Shown: positions 32,128 through 44,214, numbered from the stretch's first letter. The stretch is DNA of 64,000 nucleotides from Panicum virgatum (GCF_016808335.1 NC_053142.1:2927802-2991801), one strand, 5' to 3'. Notes: generated from the letters alone by a model not told the origin. Translations and numbers: made by a program.

Positions 32128-35100
32128 TTACTCGCCTTCCCACATGCTCGGGAAATAATTCTTGAGATGCTGACCATTGACAGCAACAGGAAACTTGACG
32201 CCGTCCAATTCTTCGAGCATGTATGCATTCCCAGGCAAAACCTGATCAACCTTATACGGCCCATGCCAGGTCGGAGACCATTTACCAAACTTTTTGTCTT
32301 TAGTTCCCAATGGCAATACCGCCTCCCAAACCAAATCTCCAACTCGGAAATCTTTAGGCTTAACCTTCTTGTTGTATGCACGGGCAACTTTAGCTTTGTT
32401 CTCTTTGATTTTTTCCAGCGACCAAAGCCTTAGCTCTGTCAGGTCCTCCACATTATCGTTCATCAAGGCTGCATACTGTTCAGCAGATAGATTATTCTGA
32501 AACTCAACACGCCTTGATCCAGCCGTGATTTCCCATGGTAGCACAGCATCCTGGCCGTAGACTAGATGGTACGCCGACGTCTTGGTGGACCCATGACACG
32601 AAATACGATATGCCCACAAAGCTTCTGATAACACCTCATGCCAGCGCCTAGGGTATTCATCAATCTTTCTCTTTATGAGCTTGATAAGGCTCTGGTTGGA
32701 TGCTTCAGCTTGTCCATTGGCTTGGGCATAATACGGAGATGATCTGATCAGCTTAATCCCCATGTCATCGGCAAACTTTCTGAACTCTTCTGATATAAAG
32801 ATCGATCCTCCATCGGTCGTAATGGTCTGAGGGATCCCAAATCTATGAATGATGTGTTCTTTGACAAAGCTGATCACATCTCTCGATGCTACTGACCTCA
32901 TGGGCACTGCCTCTACCCACTTTGTGAAATAATCTGTGGCAGCTAAGACCCATTGGTGACCCTTGCTAGACGACGGGTTGATCTGTCCAATCATGTCCAT
33001 GCCCCATCCTCTGAATGGCCAGGGTTTGATGATAGGATTCATCACTGATGCTGGCACTATCTGAATTTTGCCGAACCTCTGACATGCTTGACATCCCTTG
33101 TAATATTTGAAACAATCTTCAAGCATAGTGGGCCAGTAATAACCCGATCGCCTAATCAACCATTTCATCTTATGAGCCGATTGGTGAGTACTACAGGCTC
33201 CTTCATGTACCTCATGCAAGAGCCCATTAGACTCTGAAGGTCCCAGACATTTAAGTAATAGTCCTTCCAAGGTCCTGTAGAACATATCGTCCCCTATCAG
33301 AACATACTTCATGGCCTTGAGTCTTATCCTTCTGGGTGCCCCCCGAGCCGAATCCTTCAAGTAATTGAAGATATCGGCTCTCCAGTCTCCGGGTTCTAGA
33401 AACTGGATCTCCACCTCGACTCCATCGGCTGTCTCTTTGTAGCCAGAAGCCATCTGTGCTAAATCATTGGCTTCATTGTTCAGAGTCCTGCGTATCCAGT
33501 GGAAATTGATGTACCTGAATCGTGACATCAACTCACGGCATTGCATCCATATCGGGAAAAGAGCCTCGCTCTCACACCTATATTCCTCCATGAGCTGAGA
33601 AATCACCAGCTTCGAATCTCCAAAAATTTCCACTGCTTCTGCACCGGTATCGAGAAGCAATTCCATCCCTTTGCGAACGGCTTCATACTCCACCAGATTA
33701 TTGGTGCACGGAGCAGTCATTCTGATGGAGAAGGAATAAGTCACCCCTCGAGGTGACACCAGCAGAATTCCCACACCGCACCCATCATCACAAGCCAATT
33801 CGCCAAAGAACATAGCCCAAGCACGAACAAACAACGCAGCAATATCAACGCTGATCCTATCCGCAACAAGATCTGCCAGTGCTTGTCCCTTGACTGCTTT
33901 CGCAGGCTGGTATCGGATATCGAACTCTGACAATGCAAACATCCATTTTCCGAGCCGGCCTCTAAGGACAGGGGCCGGCAGCATATGTTTTATGACATCT
34001 GATTTGCATATGACAATTGTTTCCGCCGAGAGCAAAATATGGCGAAGCTTTGTGCATGTAAAGTATAAGCAAAGACAAAGCTTCTCGATTTCAGGATACC
34101 TGGTCTCGGCGTCTAACATGCGTCTGCTGAGGTAGAAAACCACCCTTTCTTGGCCGTCATGCTTCTGGACTAGCACTGAAGCAATAGAAGTGTCACCGAC
34201 AGATAGGTACACATAGAACGGCCTCTCTTGCTGAGGAGGAACCAATACTGGAGGCTTTGACAAATATTCTTTGATTTCATCGAAAGCTTGCTACTATTCT
34301 GCCCCCCAGCGGAACTCATCATCGGATTTGATCTTTACTAAACCCATAAACGGCTCAATGCGCCCAGACAGATTAGAGATAAACCGTCTGACAAAGTTAA
34401 TTTTACCGATGGGTTTCTGTAACTCCTTCTTTGTAGTAGGTGGCTTCATCATCTTCACAGCTTCTTGACTCTTTAGGCCGATCTCGATTCCCCATTCATG
34501 CACTAGGAATCCCAGAAATTGACCGGCCGATACACCGAAGGCACACTTCTTTGGGTTCATTTTGAGCCCAAACCTTCGAGTTCGTTCCAAAACTTGGCGC
34601 AGGTCTTCTAGATGCCCCGCAGCTGACTTGGACTTGACCACAACGTCATCAATATAAATCTCTACCAATCTGCCGATGAGATCATGAAAAATGTAATTCA
34701 TAGCACGTTGGTACGTTGCACCGGCATTTTTCAGTCCGAAGGTCATAACCAAGTACTCAAACAAGCCAACTGCACCTGGTACTCTGAACGCAGTCTTGTT
34801 CACGTCCTCTGGGGCCATGAAGATCTGGTTGTAACCGGCATTGCCATCCATAAAACTCATCATTTTGTGGCCAGCAGCGGCGTTGATCAACGTCTCTGCA
34901 ACAGGCATTGGGTATTCATCCTTTGGAGTTGCTCTGTTGAGATCTCTAAAATCGACGCAGACACGCCATCGGCCATCTTTCTTTTGTACCGGCACCACAC
35001 TGGAGATCCATTCTGCATACCGGCACGGCCTGATGAACCCAGCATCCAGCATCTTCTCCACCTCTTTCTTAACTTCTTCTAGGACTTCGGCCTTCATCTG

Positions 35101-35556
35101 ACGTGCCCGTTGCTGAAACGGCCGAAACCCTTTCTTGAGCGGGAGCCGATGCTCGACTATGCTTCTATCCAATCCAGGCGTCTCCGTGTAGTCCCATGCA
35201 AAGCAATCCCGGTATTCTTTTAGCAATGTGATCATCTCCTCTCGCAAAACCGGATCCAACTTACTGCTGATAAATGTCGGTCGTGGCTTATCCCCAGGAC
35301 CGATGTCAACCTCTTCCAAATCATCAGCTGATGTGAATCCGTATCCGAGTTTGCCGTCATCTAAAAAATCAACCGCGAATGCGAGCGAGTCTTCACTATC
35401 CACAATGTCAGCAGCAAACACAGGGAGATGACAAGAAAAATTATTTGGCCAACCGCACGGGCTGGCCACTTCTATACTTCTATTATTTCTCAGAGCCAAA
35501 TAGTCAACAGATAGCCAACTGCTAGAGGATGCCATCATGCATACAAGATGTAACAA
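32128..35556 (-). pseudogene. Element D pol: RT, RNase H, second RNase H, integrase
   Basis: RT has VCVDFRDLNRATPKD and YIDDVVVKSK. The frame hits two adjacent TAG codons (34296-34291) and then continues unchanged into the first RNase H (FYVYLSVGDTSIASV). A second, archaeal-type RNase H follows (WAMFFGELACDDGCGVG, then NLVEYEA and FGDSKLVI), the hallmark of the Tat lineage. Its first catalytic Asp appears deleted. The integrase has the zinc domain (ACSTHQSAHK; GCQAC) and DDE core (GMDMIG, TTDGGSIF, NGQAEASN) and ends GDLVWEAVLP...NYFPSMWEGE with no chromodomain. RT lies in a different frame from gag-PR. Apart from the TAG pair and the missing Asp, the frame is well kept. Confidence 0.9.
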
Positions 35557-35651
35557 TTCCGACCAAAAATAGAATTTTTCTATTTTTCGGGGCCGATCGC
35601 TGGGATCGGCCTCTCTATTTTCCTTACACCCCGTAGCTAGCCAGGGTGCAT
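35557..35651 (-). other. Gag-PR/RT junction of D with two perfect hairpins
   Basis: On the plus strand: AAAAATAGAA-TTT-TTCTATTTTT (35565-35587, 10-bp stem) and GGCCGATC-GCTGG-GATCGGCC (35591-35611, 8-bp stem), back to back between the PR stop (35652) and the RT frame. Confidence 0.8.
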
Positions 35652-38600
35652 CTATTCTGTGAGGCCAGTGGATAAGACCAGCCTCAGCCCATTTTTTGTC
35701 GCCTCAATCCGATCACAGTCTTCCAGGGCGATCCCGGAAATCGGCTCTTGTCCTTCCGCATCCCAGGCGTTCATATCCGCGACCGAGACCTCGCTGGAAT
35801 CATCTGCAGGGACCACCTCTACTTCATCGCCGTCCCATTGGACGAGGTACTGGTGCATTGTGGAAGGGATACAATAGTTGGCATGAATCCAGTCTCTTCC
35901 AAGCAGCACCGTGTATGTGCTCTTGCTGTTAACGATGAAGAATGATGTCGGCACAGTCTTGCGGCCCACTGTCAGTTCCACATTAAGAACCCCCATCGCC
36001 TCTGATGGCTGTCCATTAAAGTCGTTGAGCATCACATTGGTCTTGATCAAGTCGGCAGAAGAACGACCCAATCGGCGCAGCACAGAATATGGCATCAGGT
36101 TAACTGCAGCACCAGTGTCCACCAACATCCTGTTCATAGGTTTGCCATCAATGAAGCCCTTGAGATATAACCCCTTCAGGTGTTTGTAGCTCTTCTCCTT
36201 GGGCTTCTCGAAAATGATTGGCCGTGGGCCAAGATCCAGCTGCGCGATGGCCAATTCCTCCGGTTGGGGTGCTCGAAACTCCGACGGGAGCACGAACACC
36301 ATGTTCACGTCAGCCGATGGCTTCTCATCGGCTTTTGTCTGCTTGGGGCGCCACTCCATCCTCGGGGGGCGCCTCACTTCCCTCTGCAGTCGCCTAACTT
36401 GCTCCGCGAGATCCGGACACGCTTTCTTCAGCACGTCAAGATACTTTGCTTCTGCGTCTTCGAAGTTGCGCAAGCGCTGTATTCTGCGCTTCTGCGACCG
36501 ATTGAGCCCGTCAGGACACCACCGTGGGCAATGGTACCTGTCTTCTTCCTCTGGCTCGGCATCTCCTCTGGATGGTCACCTCACATGATTGTCCTGACGT
36601 GTCCTGGGCCCCAAATGCCAGAACACCGATGTCTTGTCCTATTGGTGCCCTCGCGGCCTGCACTCCAAGCAATCATCTATAGTAGGTAATCGGCTCATGC
36701 CGGAGTTCCAACAGTACCTGAAGAACGGGCAGTGCCAGTGGTCTCGTATAGCCTGGCGCCTTCCCAACGTCCTTCCCGTGCGGTGCTCGTACTCGTCTTC
36801 TTCCGATTCGCGTCGGCGGCGCAGGTTGTACTGATATTGGTATTTCTCCAGAAGCCGATTAGAAGCTGGAAGCTGATTGCGGATGTGACGCACTTGCTCT
36901 TCAGTCACATGCTGCTGTTCCAACTCGTGTTCCTTCTGCGGCCGCTTGCCAGAAGCGGCCTCTCTCCTCTGCTTGTCATGGCGGCGCATAGGTCCCGCCA
37001 TGTTGATGTGGAATGCCAAGTCTTGGCCCTTGGACCTGAAGTCTGACAGTTCCACCACGTTAGCTTGTGGGAAGGGCTTCGTGTCCACATTCATAGTATG
37101 CTGAGCCAGGATTAATCGGCCCTGCTCGATAGCCGATTGGATCTGGTGATGCAACTGCTTGCATTCGCCAGTGGCATGAGTAAACGAGTTGTGCCACTTG
37201 CAGTATAGCCTTCCCTGCAACTCTTGTGCCGTCGGCAGCTTGTGATTTTCTGGGAGCTTCAGCTGTTTTTCTTTGAGGAACAGGTCGAATATCTGCTCTG
37301 TTTTGGTTACGTCGAAGTTGAAGCCCTTCACAAGGCCCTGCTGCTTGATCCACTTGCATGGGACAGGATTTGCCCCCCGGGTCCACTCTGCCACGGCTAC
37401 TTCTTGCTCTTCACCCGAGTCGTCAGATTCTTCAGCTTGTGCCATGTTTACATGGCGCTTGAACTTGTCTTGGTACAGCTCAGGATGATAATGCTCATAT
37501 GCGGTAAGCTTCTGCACAAGATGCGCCAGAGACGTAAGCTCCAACTGGAAAGCCGCATCCTTGATCGGCTTAGCAAGTCCCAGGACGGCCAGATCGACTG
37601 CCTCTTTCTCTGTGATGCGTGACGAGTAGCATCGGTTCTTGACCTCCCTGAAGCGCTGTATGTACTCTGACACGGTCTCTCCTCGCTTCTGCCTGACTTG
37701 AGCGAGGTCGGCAATTCTGGCTTCTGCAGCTTCCGAGTGGTACTGGGTATGGAATTGATCTTCAAGCTGCCTCCATGTCCGAATCGAATCCGGAGCTAGC
37801 GACGCGTACCATCCAAAGGCTGGGCCTGTAAGGGATTGGCCGAAGAACCGGACCCTCAATGGATCCGACACTGAGATCATCCCAAGCTGCGTTAAGTATC
37901 GGCTCACATGCTCGATGGAGCTGGCTCCCTCCGATCCGTTGAACTTGGTCAACTTAGGAAGCCGGTACTTGGGTGGCAGTGGGATCAAGTCATAGTTGCT
38001 TGGATACGGCTTGGTATAGCCGATCATTTTTCTCTTGGGCAGGATGCCGAACTGGTCTCTGAGTATTGCACTGACCTGCTCCACACTAAGAACTCCTGGG
38101 GCCGATGGCTCAGCACTCGGCCCAGTAGCGTACTTTGCCAGCCATGCTTGTTTCTTTGCGTCTGCTCCAGAAGCTCCTGGGTTCACCATCTGCACCGAGC
38201 GTGCTGGACTGGCACTGTCTGGGATGTAGGCGCACGTGTAGCCGTGCGGGATCTCCTTGGGTGGCTCGGTGAGGAATTGGCCTTCTCCAGGATCACCGCC
38301 GATCTTGTGGACGACGTAGATCGGCAAGCTCTGTGGTCTGGGGGCTGCAAATGAGAATGGCAGTTGCGGCCTAGAATGCAATGCAGCTTCCTCTGTGTGA
38401 CTCCCCAGGGTTGGCCCCGATGGAGAGTACTGGTTCTTGATTATCTCCTGGATGACGCGGTGCGCCATGCGCTCAAGCTCGTTCATCAGGCTCTGAGAGT
38501 GTCGATGAAGCGCATGGGCCACCATGTAGTTCATCTCCTGACGTAGGGCTCTGCTGCGTTCTTCAGATGGTACAGACAGATCCACATTGTCCAGAGCGCC

Positions 38601-38777
38601 TTCTGGTGAGAACCCCTTCCACTTGATGCCATGGTTGCGAGTCCTCTCAAAAGAGCCGATGAGATCGGCTTCCAGCAGAGCTTTGATCTCGTCATACTTC
38701 TTCTTGTGTTCAGGAGGAAGCTCTTCATATGTGACGGGCTTGGAAGCGGGTTCTTGATCTTGAGCTCTGGTCATCAT
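35652..38777 (-). pseudogene. Element D gag and protease
   Basis: Start at ATG 38777 (MMTRAQDQEP), matching G. Gag includes the conserved block LPKLTKFNGSEGASSIEHV, a matrix/capsid-like region (WRQLEDQFHTQYHSEA) and a zinc-binding-like motif (YCKWHNSFTHATGEC). An in-frame TAG at 36641-36639, where G has CAG, and a TGA near 36582 break the chain before the protease. The protease carries MLVDTGAAVNLMPYS and VLLGRDWIHAN, and its frame ends at 35652. Without these two changes gag-PR would be one frame of about 1,040 codons. Products would assemble the particle and mature the polyprotein. Confidence 0.9.
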
Positions 38778-38800
38778 TGCGATGGATGTTGTTGCCGAGT

Positions 38801-38818
38801 GTCCCACCATGCGTGCCA
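38801..38818 (-). promoter_or_regulatory. Element D primer binding site
   Basis: The minus strand reads TGGCACGCATGGTGGGAC five bases inside the 5' LTR. G has TGGCACGCCCGGTGGGAC in the same place. The TGG start fits a tRNA 3' CCA complement; I do not assign the tRNA. Confidence 0.7.
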
Positions 38819-38823
38819 GAATG

Positions 38824-40036
38824 TGTTGTCGACCGAAACCCACCGGCGAGCAACGACGGGCAACACGAAGAGCTGGGAGGTTGCTAGGGCGCTAGAGGCA
38901 CTGCTCCCTCATCGACGGCCCGCAATTTCCGTCACGCGCCCGGAGGTTTTGTGGAAAACCGGGCGTGCCACCTGACCTATACCCGATCAGGAGGGTGCAG
39001 ACGTGCTCCGAACAGTTTCCTGCATACAAAGACACGTGTAAACGTAAGTCCGAGCCGTGGTCAGCTCCCCAGGACGACTCTTGCGTCGGCTTTGAAGAGC
39101 CGATCAAGTCCCGGTGTCAGGCGGGATCTGATTGTATCCGGATATGATAAATAGAGCAAATTTCTATAAAACTACTTCTGTCAAATCTAGTTGATCTAAT
39201 CCACGATGGTAACAGCTTCACTGCTAGATCGGAACATCCTACACGTGACTAGGCCTAGCGAACGTAATAGACAACTAAACCACAACCTAAAACAGAGGCC
39301 TAAGAACTAGCAAGAGCCCATTTCCGGAACAATCCCTATCAAGGCTAAGATAAAGCTTCTACTACGCCACCGGATCATCCAATCTGTTTGCAAGGCCTAA
39401 CCTAGCAGATATTATGCCAACTCTTAAGATGAGAGCAAACCATAACAGATCGGATCTACTAAACATGAAAGAAGCAGGGTGTTGCCCCTGTGCGACTAAT
39501 TCTATGCGATAAGAACTAGCATGAGATTGGAACGTGATTGCACAGAGACAACATGATATTCGTAGATGATAAGCAACAAAGCACAATGGATCTACTAATA
39601 GCCATGCTATGAACATTATGATAACTAGTACTACTCGCCATCAAAAATGCTTCAGTACGAGTAATACCAAGGTAAAAGCAAGAACAATACTGCCCTGATC
39701 GCAAGAGGCGATCAGGGCCGCATGGCACTTACTTGGATGAAACCCTAGGGTTAGGGGTGGCGATGCGCCGAGAGTTGTTGTTTGCGAGTCGTGATGACGC
39801 TCTCTTTACGAATAACAAAGGATACATATTTATAGTCCGGAGACTTGGGAAACAATCTAAACTAATCTTGTCCCGATTGGACTCTATCTCTAATCTCAAA
39901 CTAAATCTAAGGATACACGGCCAATGTGGCCCAGACGCTCACGCAGGAGCCGATTTACAAGCTTTCCTCATCTTTCGCTTTAAGCCCATCTTGATTTCGG
40001 CCCATAAATTAACCCTGTTAATTTATGGCGATAACA
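38824..40036 (-). repeat. Element D 5' LTR
   Basis: Partner of 26528-27739, with TATAAATA at 39834-39827 and the donor/acceptor pair at 39732/39020. The two D LTRs differ at clearly more sites than the B pair, so D is older than B. Confidence 0.93.
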
Positions 40037-40072
40037 GTGACAGATTCCGCCAATCCATCCATTGTCAGTCAT
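40037..40072 (-). pseudogene. N-terminus of C extra ORF unit 1, cut off by D
   Basis: ATG at 40072 follows CTATTCCAG, a consensus splice acceptor. The first 12 codons (MTDNGWIGGICH) align with MPEEGWTQGNCH of unit 2 and continue in frame at 26527 once D and one target duplication are removed. Confidence 0.8.
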
Positions 40073-40214
40073 CTGGAATAGGGCAAGATCCAGTGGTGAG
40101 TGTTTCGTGTGAAAGAAGGATTAAGGAAAGAAAAGTCCTAATGTAAAAGGGCCAGAAAAAGGGTTTCGCTCCTAGGGTCACGTCATACGGCCAACCTACG
40201 GCTCTGATACCACC
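40073..40214 (-). promoter_or_regulatory. Element C leader and primer binding site (tRNA-iMet, 40201-40212)
   Basis: The minus strand reads TGGTATCAGAGC two bases inside the 5' LTR, then about 130 bp of non-coding leader ending in the acceptor-like CCAG before the unit 1 ATG. Confidence 0.88.
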
Positions 40215-43200
40215 TGAAGCATCCCCTCATAAGAGAAGACTTAAATGTATTACAAACATCAGTCCCAGGAGGCTGATGACACATTTATCACATCAGATGG
40301 TTCATTACCGTACAACTCTACGCGGTAGTGAGCAGAGAAGCGCCACTATCGCGAGGATTACAATCCACACACACGCAATGATATTAAATATAAAAAGAAA
40401 GTCATTAGATTCTTGCGCCATGCGGTATCTCCGGCGGGTGACCCTAATCCTCAGGCAAGGCTAGGTGAAGGACGGTACCCCGACTGAACGTCATCAGGTA
40501 CAAAGTCTGGATCTTCTTCTGTAAAAATAAAGAATGGGGTGAGTACAAACTTACTCAGCAAGTCCAACCACACCCACGGAGGGGTATAAACAGAATATAA
40601 TGCACAGGGTAAATCAAGGATAAGGCTAGGGTTTGATTTGCGGAAAGCAATACTTTATGCAGGGTTCATTTGAAAGAAAACCTTTTCCAAAAACCAGTTT
40701 TCTTGTACCGAGTAACACGAGGGGTTGATCCACACAGGATCCAAGTTTTAAGCTGCTACCGGACTCCTCATCCCCCGTAGCACACTGCACAATTGCCGGA
40801 TACTTTCCAAAACAACTCACACCAACCCATCCATTCCCAGAAGAAACACTAGTTATGTGACCACACCGTAACTCGCCCAGTACCATGGGCACGGCTATTC
40901 GAATAGATTCTTAACTCTGCAGAGGTGTGCAACTTTACCCACAAGCGGGGTACCGCAACTCGATCACCTTAGTGTCGGTGCAGATCCCAGCAAAGCAATT
41001 ACCCACCTTAGCTAGACCTTACTAGCCATCACGGGATGCACCCAGGGCATAAGTCACACAGAGCTATTCCCTTCTCCTTGATCACCCGTTGCTCTCAGCT
41101 CTCCTGTTGGCTATCAGACTAACTAGTGGGGTTTATGCTAAGCCATTGCCCATACAACGGTCGAGTGGTTTGCACGATAGAGGAGTTAGGTGAGATGACA
41201 CACCAACTCGGTCCTTAGTTGCGACAAGATGGATATCTCCCTTCCTTGCCCTGCCACACAGGCACGAGCACACCAATCGGCAAATCACATAGAAATGCCA
41301 TACATCCCGTCTAGACTCATCTTTCGAAAAATTCCACTTTTATCCCTTCCCACACACACACACACATTTTCTTTATAAAACAAGTTGTATTGTGTATAAG
41401 ATCCTAAGCGTTCTAGCAGCGATTAATGTCCAAACAAAATCAGACATTAATCTAGGTGGTCAAGGAATGGTTATAACAAATCAAGGGGTGGCTATCCAAC
41501 CGTGTTTTCAGCAAGCAAAACATATACAATTTTATAAAATAGGCCAATAGGTTGTGTTTGTAAAAACTAGGACAAAAGCATACATCAAAGGGCGGGATTG
41601 AACTTGCTGTCTTCGAAGCCTTCAGGGAGGTCCTGGTCGAAGCACTGTCCTTCGTTCTCGGGGTCGCGGAACTGGTCCTCGTTCGCTGGCTCACAGTACT
41701 GCTCATCAATGGGCTCTCCTTCATTCACACCGTGATCTACGACGCCTACAAACAAACACACAATCAAGAAAAAGAAATAAAAGTTTTATCGTTGAGCTCA
41801 AATAGGAAATAATTAATATATGGAGTTTGTTGTAATATCTTTGGGTGGTTTCCTAATGGCATGGTCAAAACTATGTTATGAGAGGCGTGGTAAAGTTTTA
41901 GGTTGGTCCGAGGCCGTTTGGCGCATGAAATGATAGGTTATATAAAGGTTTAGGGGTTGAATAAGGGATCAGGGACCTGCTTGTAAACATATTTGAGAAG
42001 GCAGGGGCTTGGTTTGTATTTTAGAAACTATTTGGGTCATTTTAAAAAGGGTCAGAGGTTTATTTATAAATGTGTTTATATGAGAGGAGGGTTTATTTCG
42101 AAATATATTAAAGGAAAGGTTTAACTTGAAAAAGGGCTAAAGGTGGAGGGGCTCTTTATAGAATAGAGGAAAGGGGGAGGGCCTAGGGGCAAATTTGCCC
42201 CCTTCTTCCTCCTCCTGTCGGCAAGTTATAGAGGAGGGGAGGAGGCCTCTGCGCCGGCCGATTCCGGCAGCCCAGGGCTCGATGGCGACCCGGAGTTGGG
42301 GGAATAGGGAGGGGTGGAGGAGGCGGTTTGATTCCCGGCCTCACCTCGGGCCGGGGCGACGCGAGGAGGCGGGACGACGGGAGCGGGCGGCGGCGGGTTC
42401 CTGAGCTCGGTGCGGTGGCGCTGCAGAGCTGGGAACGGGAGCTTGGGGAGGCGAGTGCGGATGTGGGGGCAGCAGGGTGCTCCTTGGCCCCTTTTATTGG
42501 CGGCCGAGGCGGTGGTGATGGGGGTGCGGCGGTGGCGACCCGGCGGGCGGGGCGGAGCGCCTTTAATGGTGCTCGGCCGGCCGCGCATGTCATGGAGCAG
42601 CACGCGGGCGACGAGGCCGGCACAGGGTTATGCGATGGCACGGGTAGGTGTGAGCGAGGCAGGCGGCTTTGTGCCGATGGCGGAGGGCGCGGCGCTGCTG
42701 CTCGGCAGCGGGCCTCGTGGCGGTTGCATGTGGGAGGGCCGGGCGCTGTGCGGGCACAGGAACGGTGACGCGAACGGTGAGGGCAGGGCGCCAACGGCGG
42801 GTGACACGGCGTGCGGCACGGCGGAGCTCACTTCACGTGGTGGGGCCGGGCGCAAGCGGCGAGGCGCGGCGCTGAACGCGTGCGTACGGCGGGGCACGCG
42901 GCGTCGCGGCTCGGGGCGTCGGGCGAGCGCGCGTAGAGGGCCGAGGCAGTGCGGGTGTGCGCGCATCGTGGCACGGCTGCGGGAAGTCCGTGTGTGTGCT
43001 TGTAGGCGGAGGGGGTAGCATCGGACCGGCCTGGCCGCGGCGGTGCGCGGCGAGCGGTGCGGCGACGTCGCGGCCCGCGTGGACCGCATGCGCAGGGGGC
43101 GTGCGTGGGCGGGCGGAGACGGCCGGGGGTGAGCGCGCGTGGGTAGGGAGCAGGGGCTCGGGTGCGCGAATGGTGAGGGCGGGGCGCCAACGGAGTGTGA

Positions 43201-43439
43201 GCGCCCGCCGGCGGAGATTGCGGCGGGCGGTCGCGCGTGGCAACAAGCCGACGAGCGGCGCGGAACGGGACGACGAAGAGGAAAAAGGGAAGGGGTACGG
43301 TCGGCAGAAAATGGAACGGTGATGGAAATTGGATGTCAGGATAGCGGAAAAATCAGGGATAGGTCTTGGGCTCAATGATGAAAAGTTTGAAAATAAATTA
43401 GAGAGTGATTTAATTAGTAAATTTTTTTGGGATGTCACA
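40215..43439 (-). repeat. Element C 5' LTR (3,225 bp)
   Basis: On the plus strand it starts TGAAGCATCCCC and ends GATGTCACA. The part from 41465 matches the left LTR fragment; 40215-41464 has no counterpart in the window. It contains the acidic exon (41736-41604), a donor-like site at 42344 and AATAAAAGG in place of the TATA box at 42498-42490. A microsatellite of CACA repeats lies near 41350. Confidence 0.9.
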
Positions 43440-43602
43440 CTTTCGGCCGGAGTTTTCCCTCCGACCTCGATTAGAATTGTTCTGGTCGCTCCTCCCTCCT
43501 TTGTTGTTCTGAGGCTGGGAGTCGCGGGCTTCGTCACCGGAGACCGTGTTCACGACCTTTGGGGTCTTCGCTCGCTCGTCCTGATATGGCTTCGGTCGGT
43601 CA
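43440..43602 (-). pseudogene. Element F gag, C-terminal piece between C and E
   Basis: Fifty-odd open codons on the minus strand (DRPKPYQDERAKTPKVV, then basic and Gly/Asn/Arg-rich RGRRENSG), typical of the region around a Gag nucleocapsid. It continues the frame of 55570-56657 when E is removed. C inserted at its C-terminal side. Confidence 0.75.
43598..43602. repeat. Target-site duplication of E, left copy (GGTCA)
   Basis: Repeated at 55570-55574 on the far side of E. Confidence 0.95.
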
Positions 43603-44214
43603 TGTAACACCCTAATTTAAATTTCAGCATTTATTAATAAACTAAATTGGCTTTATTTAATTTTCTAAGGTTTATTGTGTTTAGTTGGCATTTAATCTAA
43701 TTTTTGTTCCTTAAGTAATTAAAATTTATCATAGGTTTAAATTTTGTTGTTGCATTCATGCCGGTGCATACTTTCAATGATTTGAGTGTGGTTGAATTCA
43801 AATTTGTATTTGAATTCAAACCTTGTTTGAATTAGGAATAGAAAAGTTTAGAGTTAAAATGAGATGAAAACCCAACAAAACCCAAGACCCAACCCAGCCC
43901 AAATCTCTTCCCGCTCGGCCCAGGCTAACCCCGCGCGGCCCAGCTTCCCTCCTCCCGCGCTCGGCCCGCGAGACCCAAGGCCCAGCGCAGCAGGCCATCT
44001 CCCCCCCCCCCCCCCCCCGCTCGCGCAGCAGCCCGTCACCCCGCGTCGCCCCGCACGGGCCCGCCTGCCAGCGTGCGCCCGCTCCCCCTCGCTGCCCCGT
44101 CTGGCCCACACGTCAGAGCCGCCTCCTTCCTCCCGCAGCGCCCGCCCGTGATCTCCGGCGAAGTCCACGCCGGCCTTCCAAACCCAGGCGCGCACGCCTA
44201 GGGTGGCCGCCGCC

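Larger units (their letters stand above)
26528..40036 (-). mobile_element. Element D: complete Tat-type Ty3/gypsy element (13.5 kb) with antisense genes
   Basis: LTRs of 1,212 and 1,213 bp (26528-27739 and 38824-40036) flank gag-PR, pol with a second RNase H, and a 4.4-kb 3' segment carrying two genes on the opposite strand. Flanks ATGAC (26523-26527) and GTGAC (40037-40041) form a 5-bp target duplication with one mismatch. The dual RNase H and the lack of a chromodomain point to the Tat lineage. D interrupts the extra ORF of C. Confidence 0.93.
17587..43439 (-). mobile_element. Element C: decayed Tekay-type chromovirus with extra ORFs before gag; hosts A and D
   Basis: On the minus strand it runs: right (5') LTR 40215-43439, tRNA-iMet primer site 40201-40212, an extra ORF (cut by D), a second extra ORF, gag, protease, RT, RNase H, integrase, chromodomain, hairpin, polypurine tract and left (3') LTR ending at 19781. 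Element A sits in that left LTR, so the outer part of the LTR lies outside the window. D (26528-40036) sits in the first extra ORF. C itself lies in the gag of F; CTTTC at 43440-43444 is the expected target duplication. Several nonsense changes and frameshifts make C coding-dead. Confidence 0.9.

Noticed and set aside
44001..44018. Long C run, a possible G-quadruplex signal or assembly error
   Set aside because: Runs of different length at the same LTR place in E (18 and 12 C), and a 19-C run elsewhere in H (63146-63164), look like ordinary homopolymer slippage; no further structure is seen.
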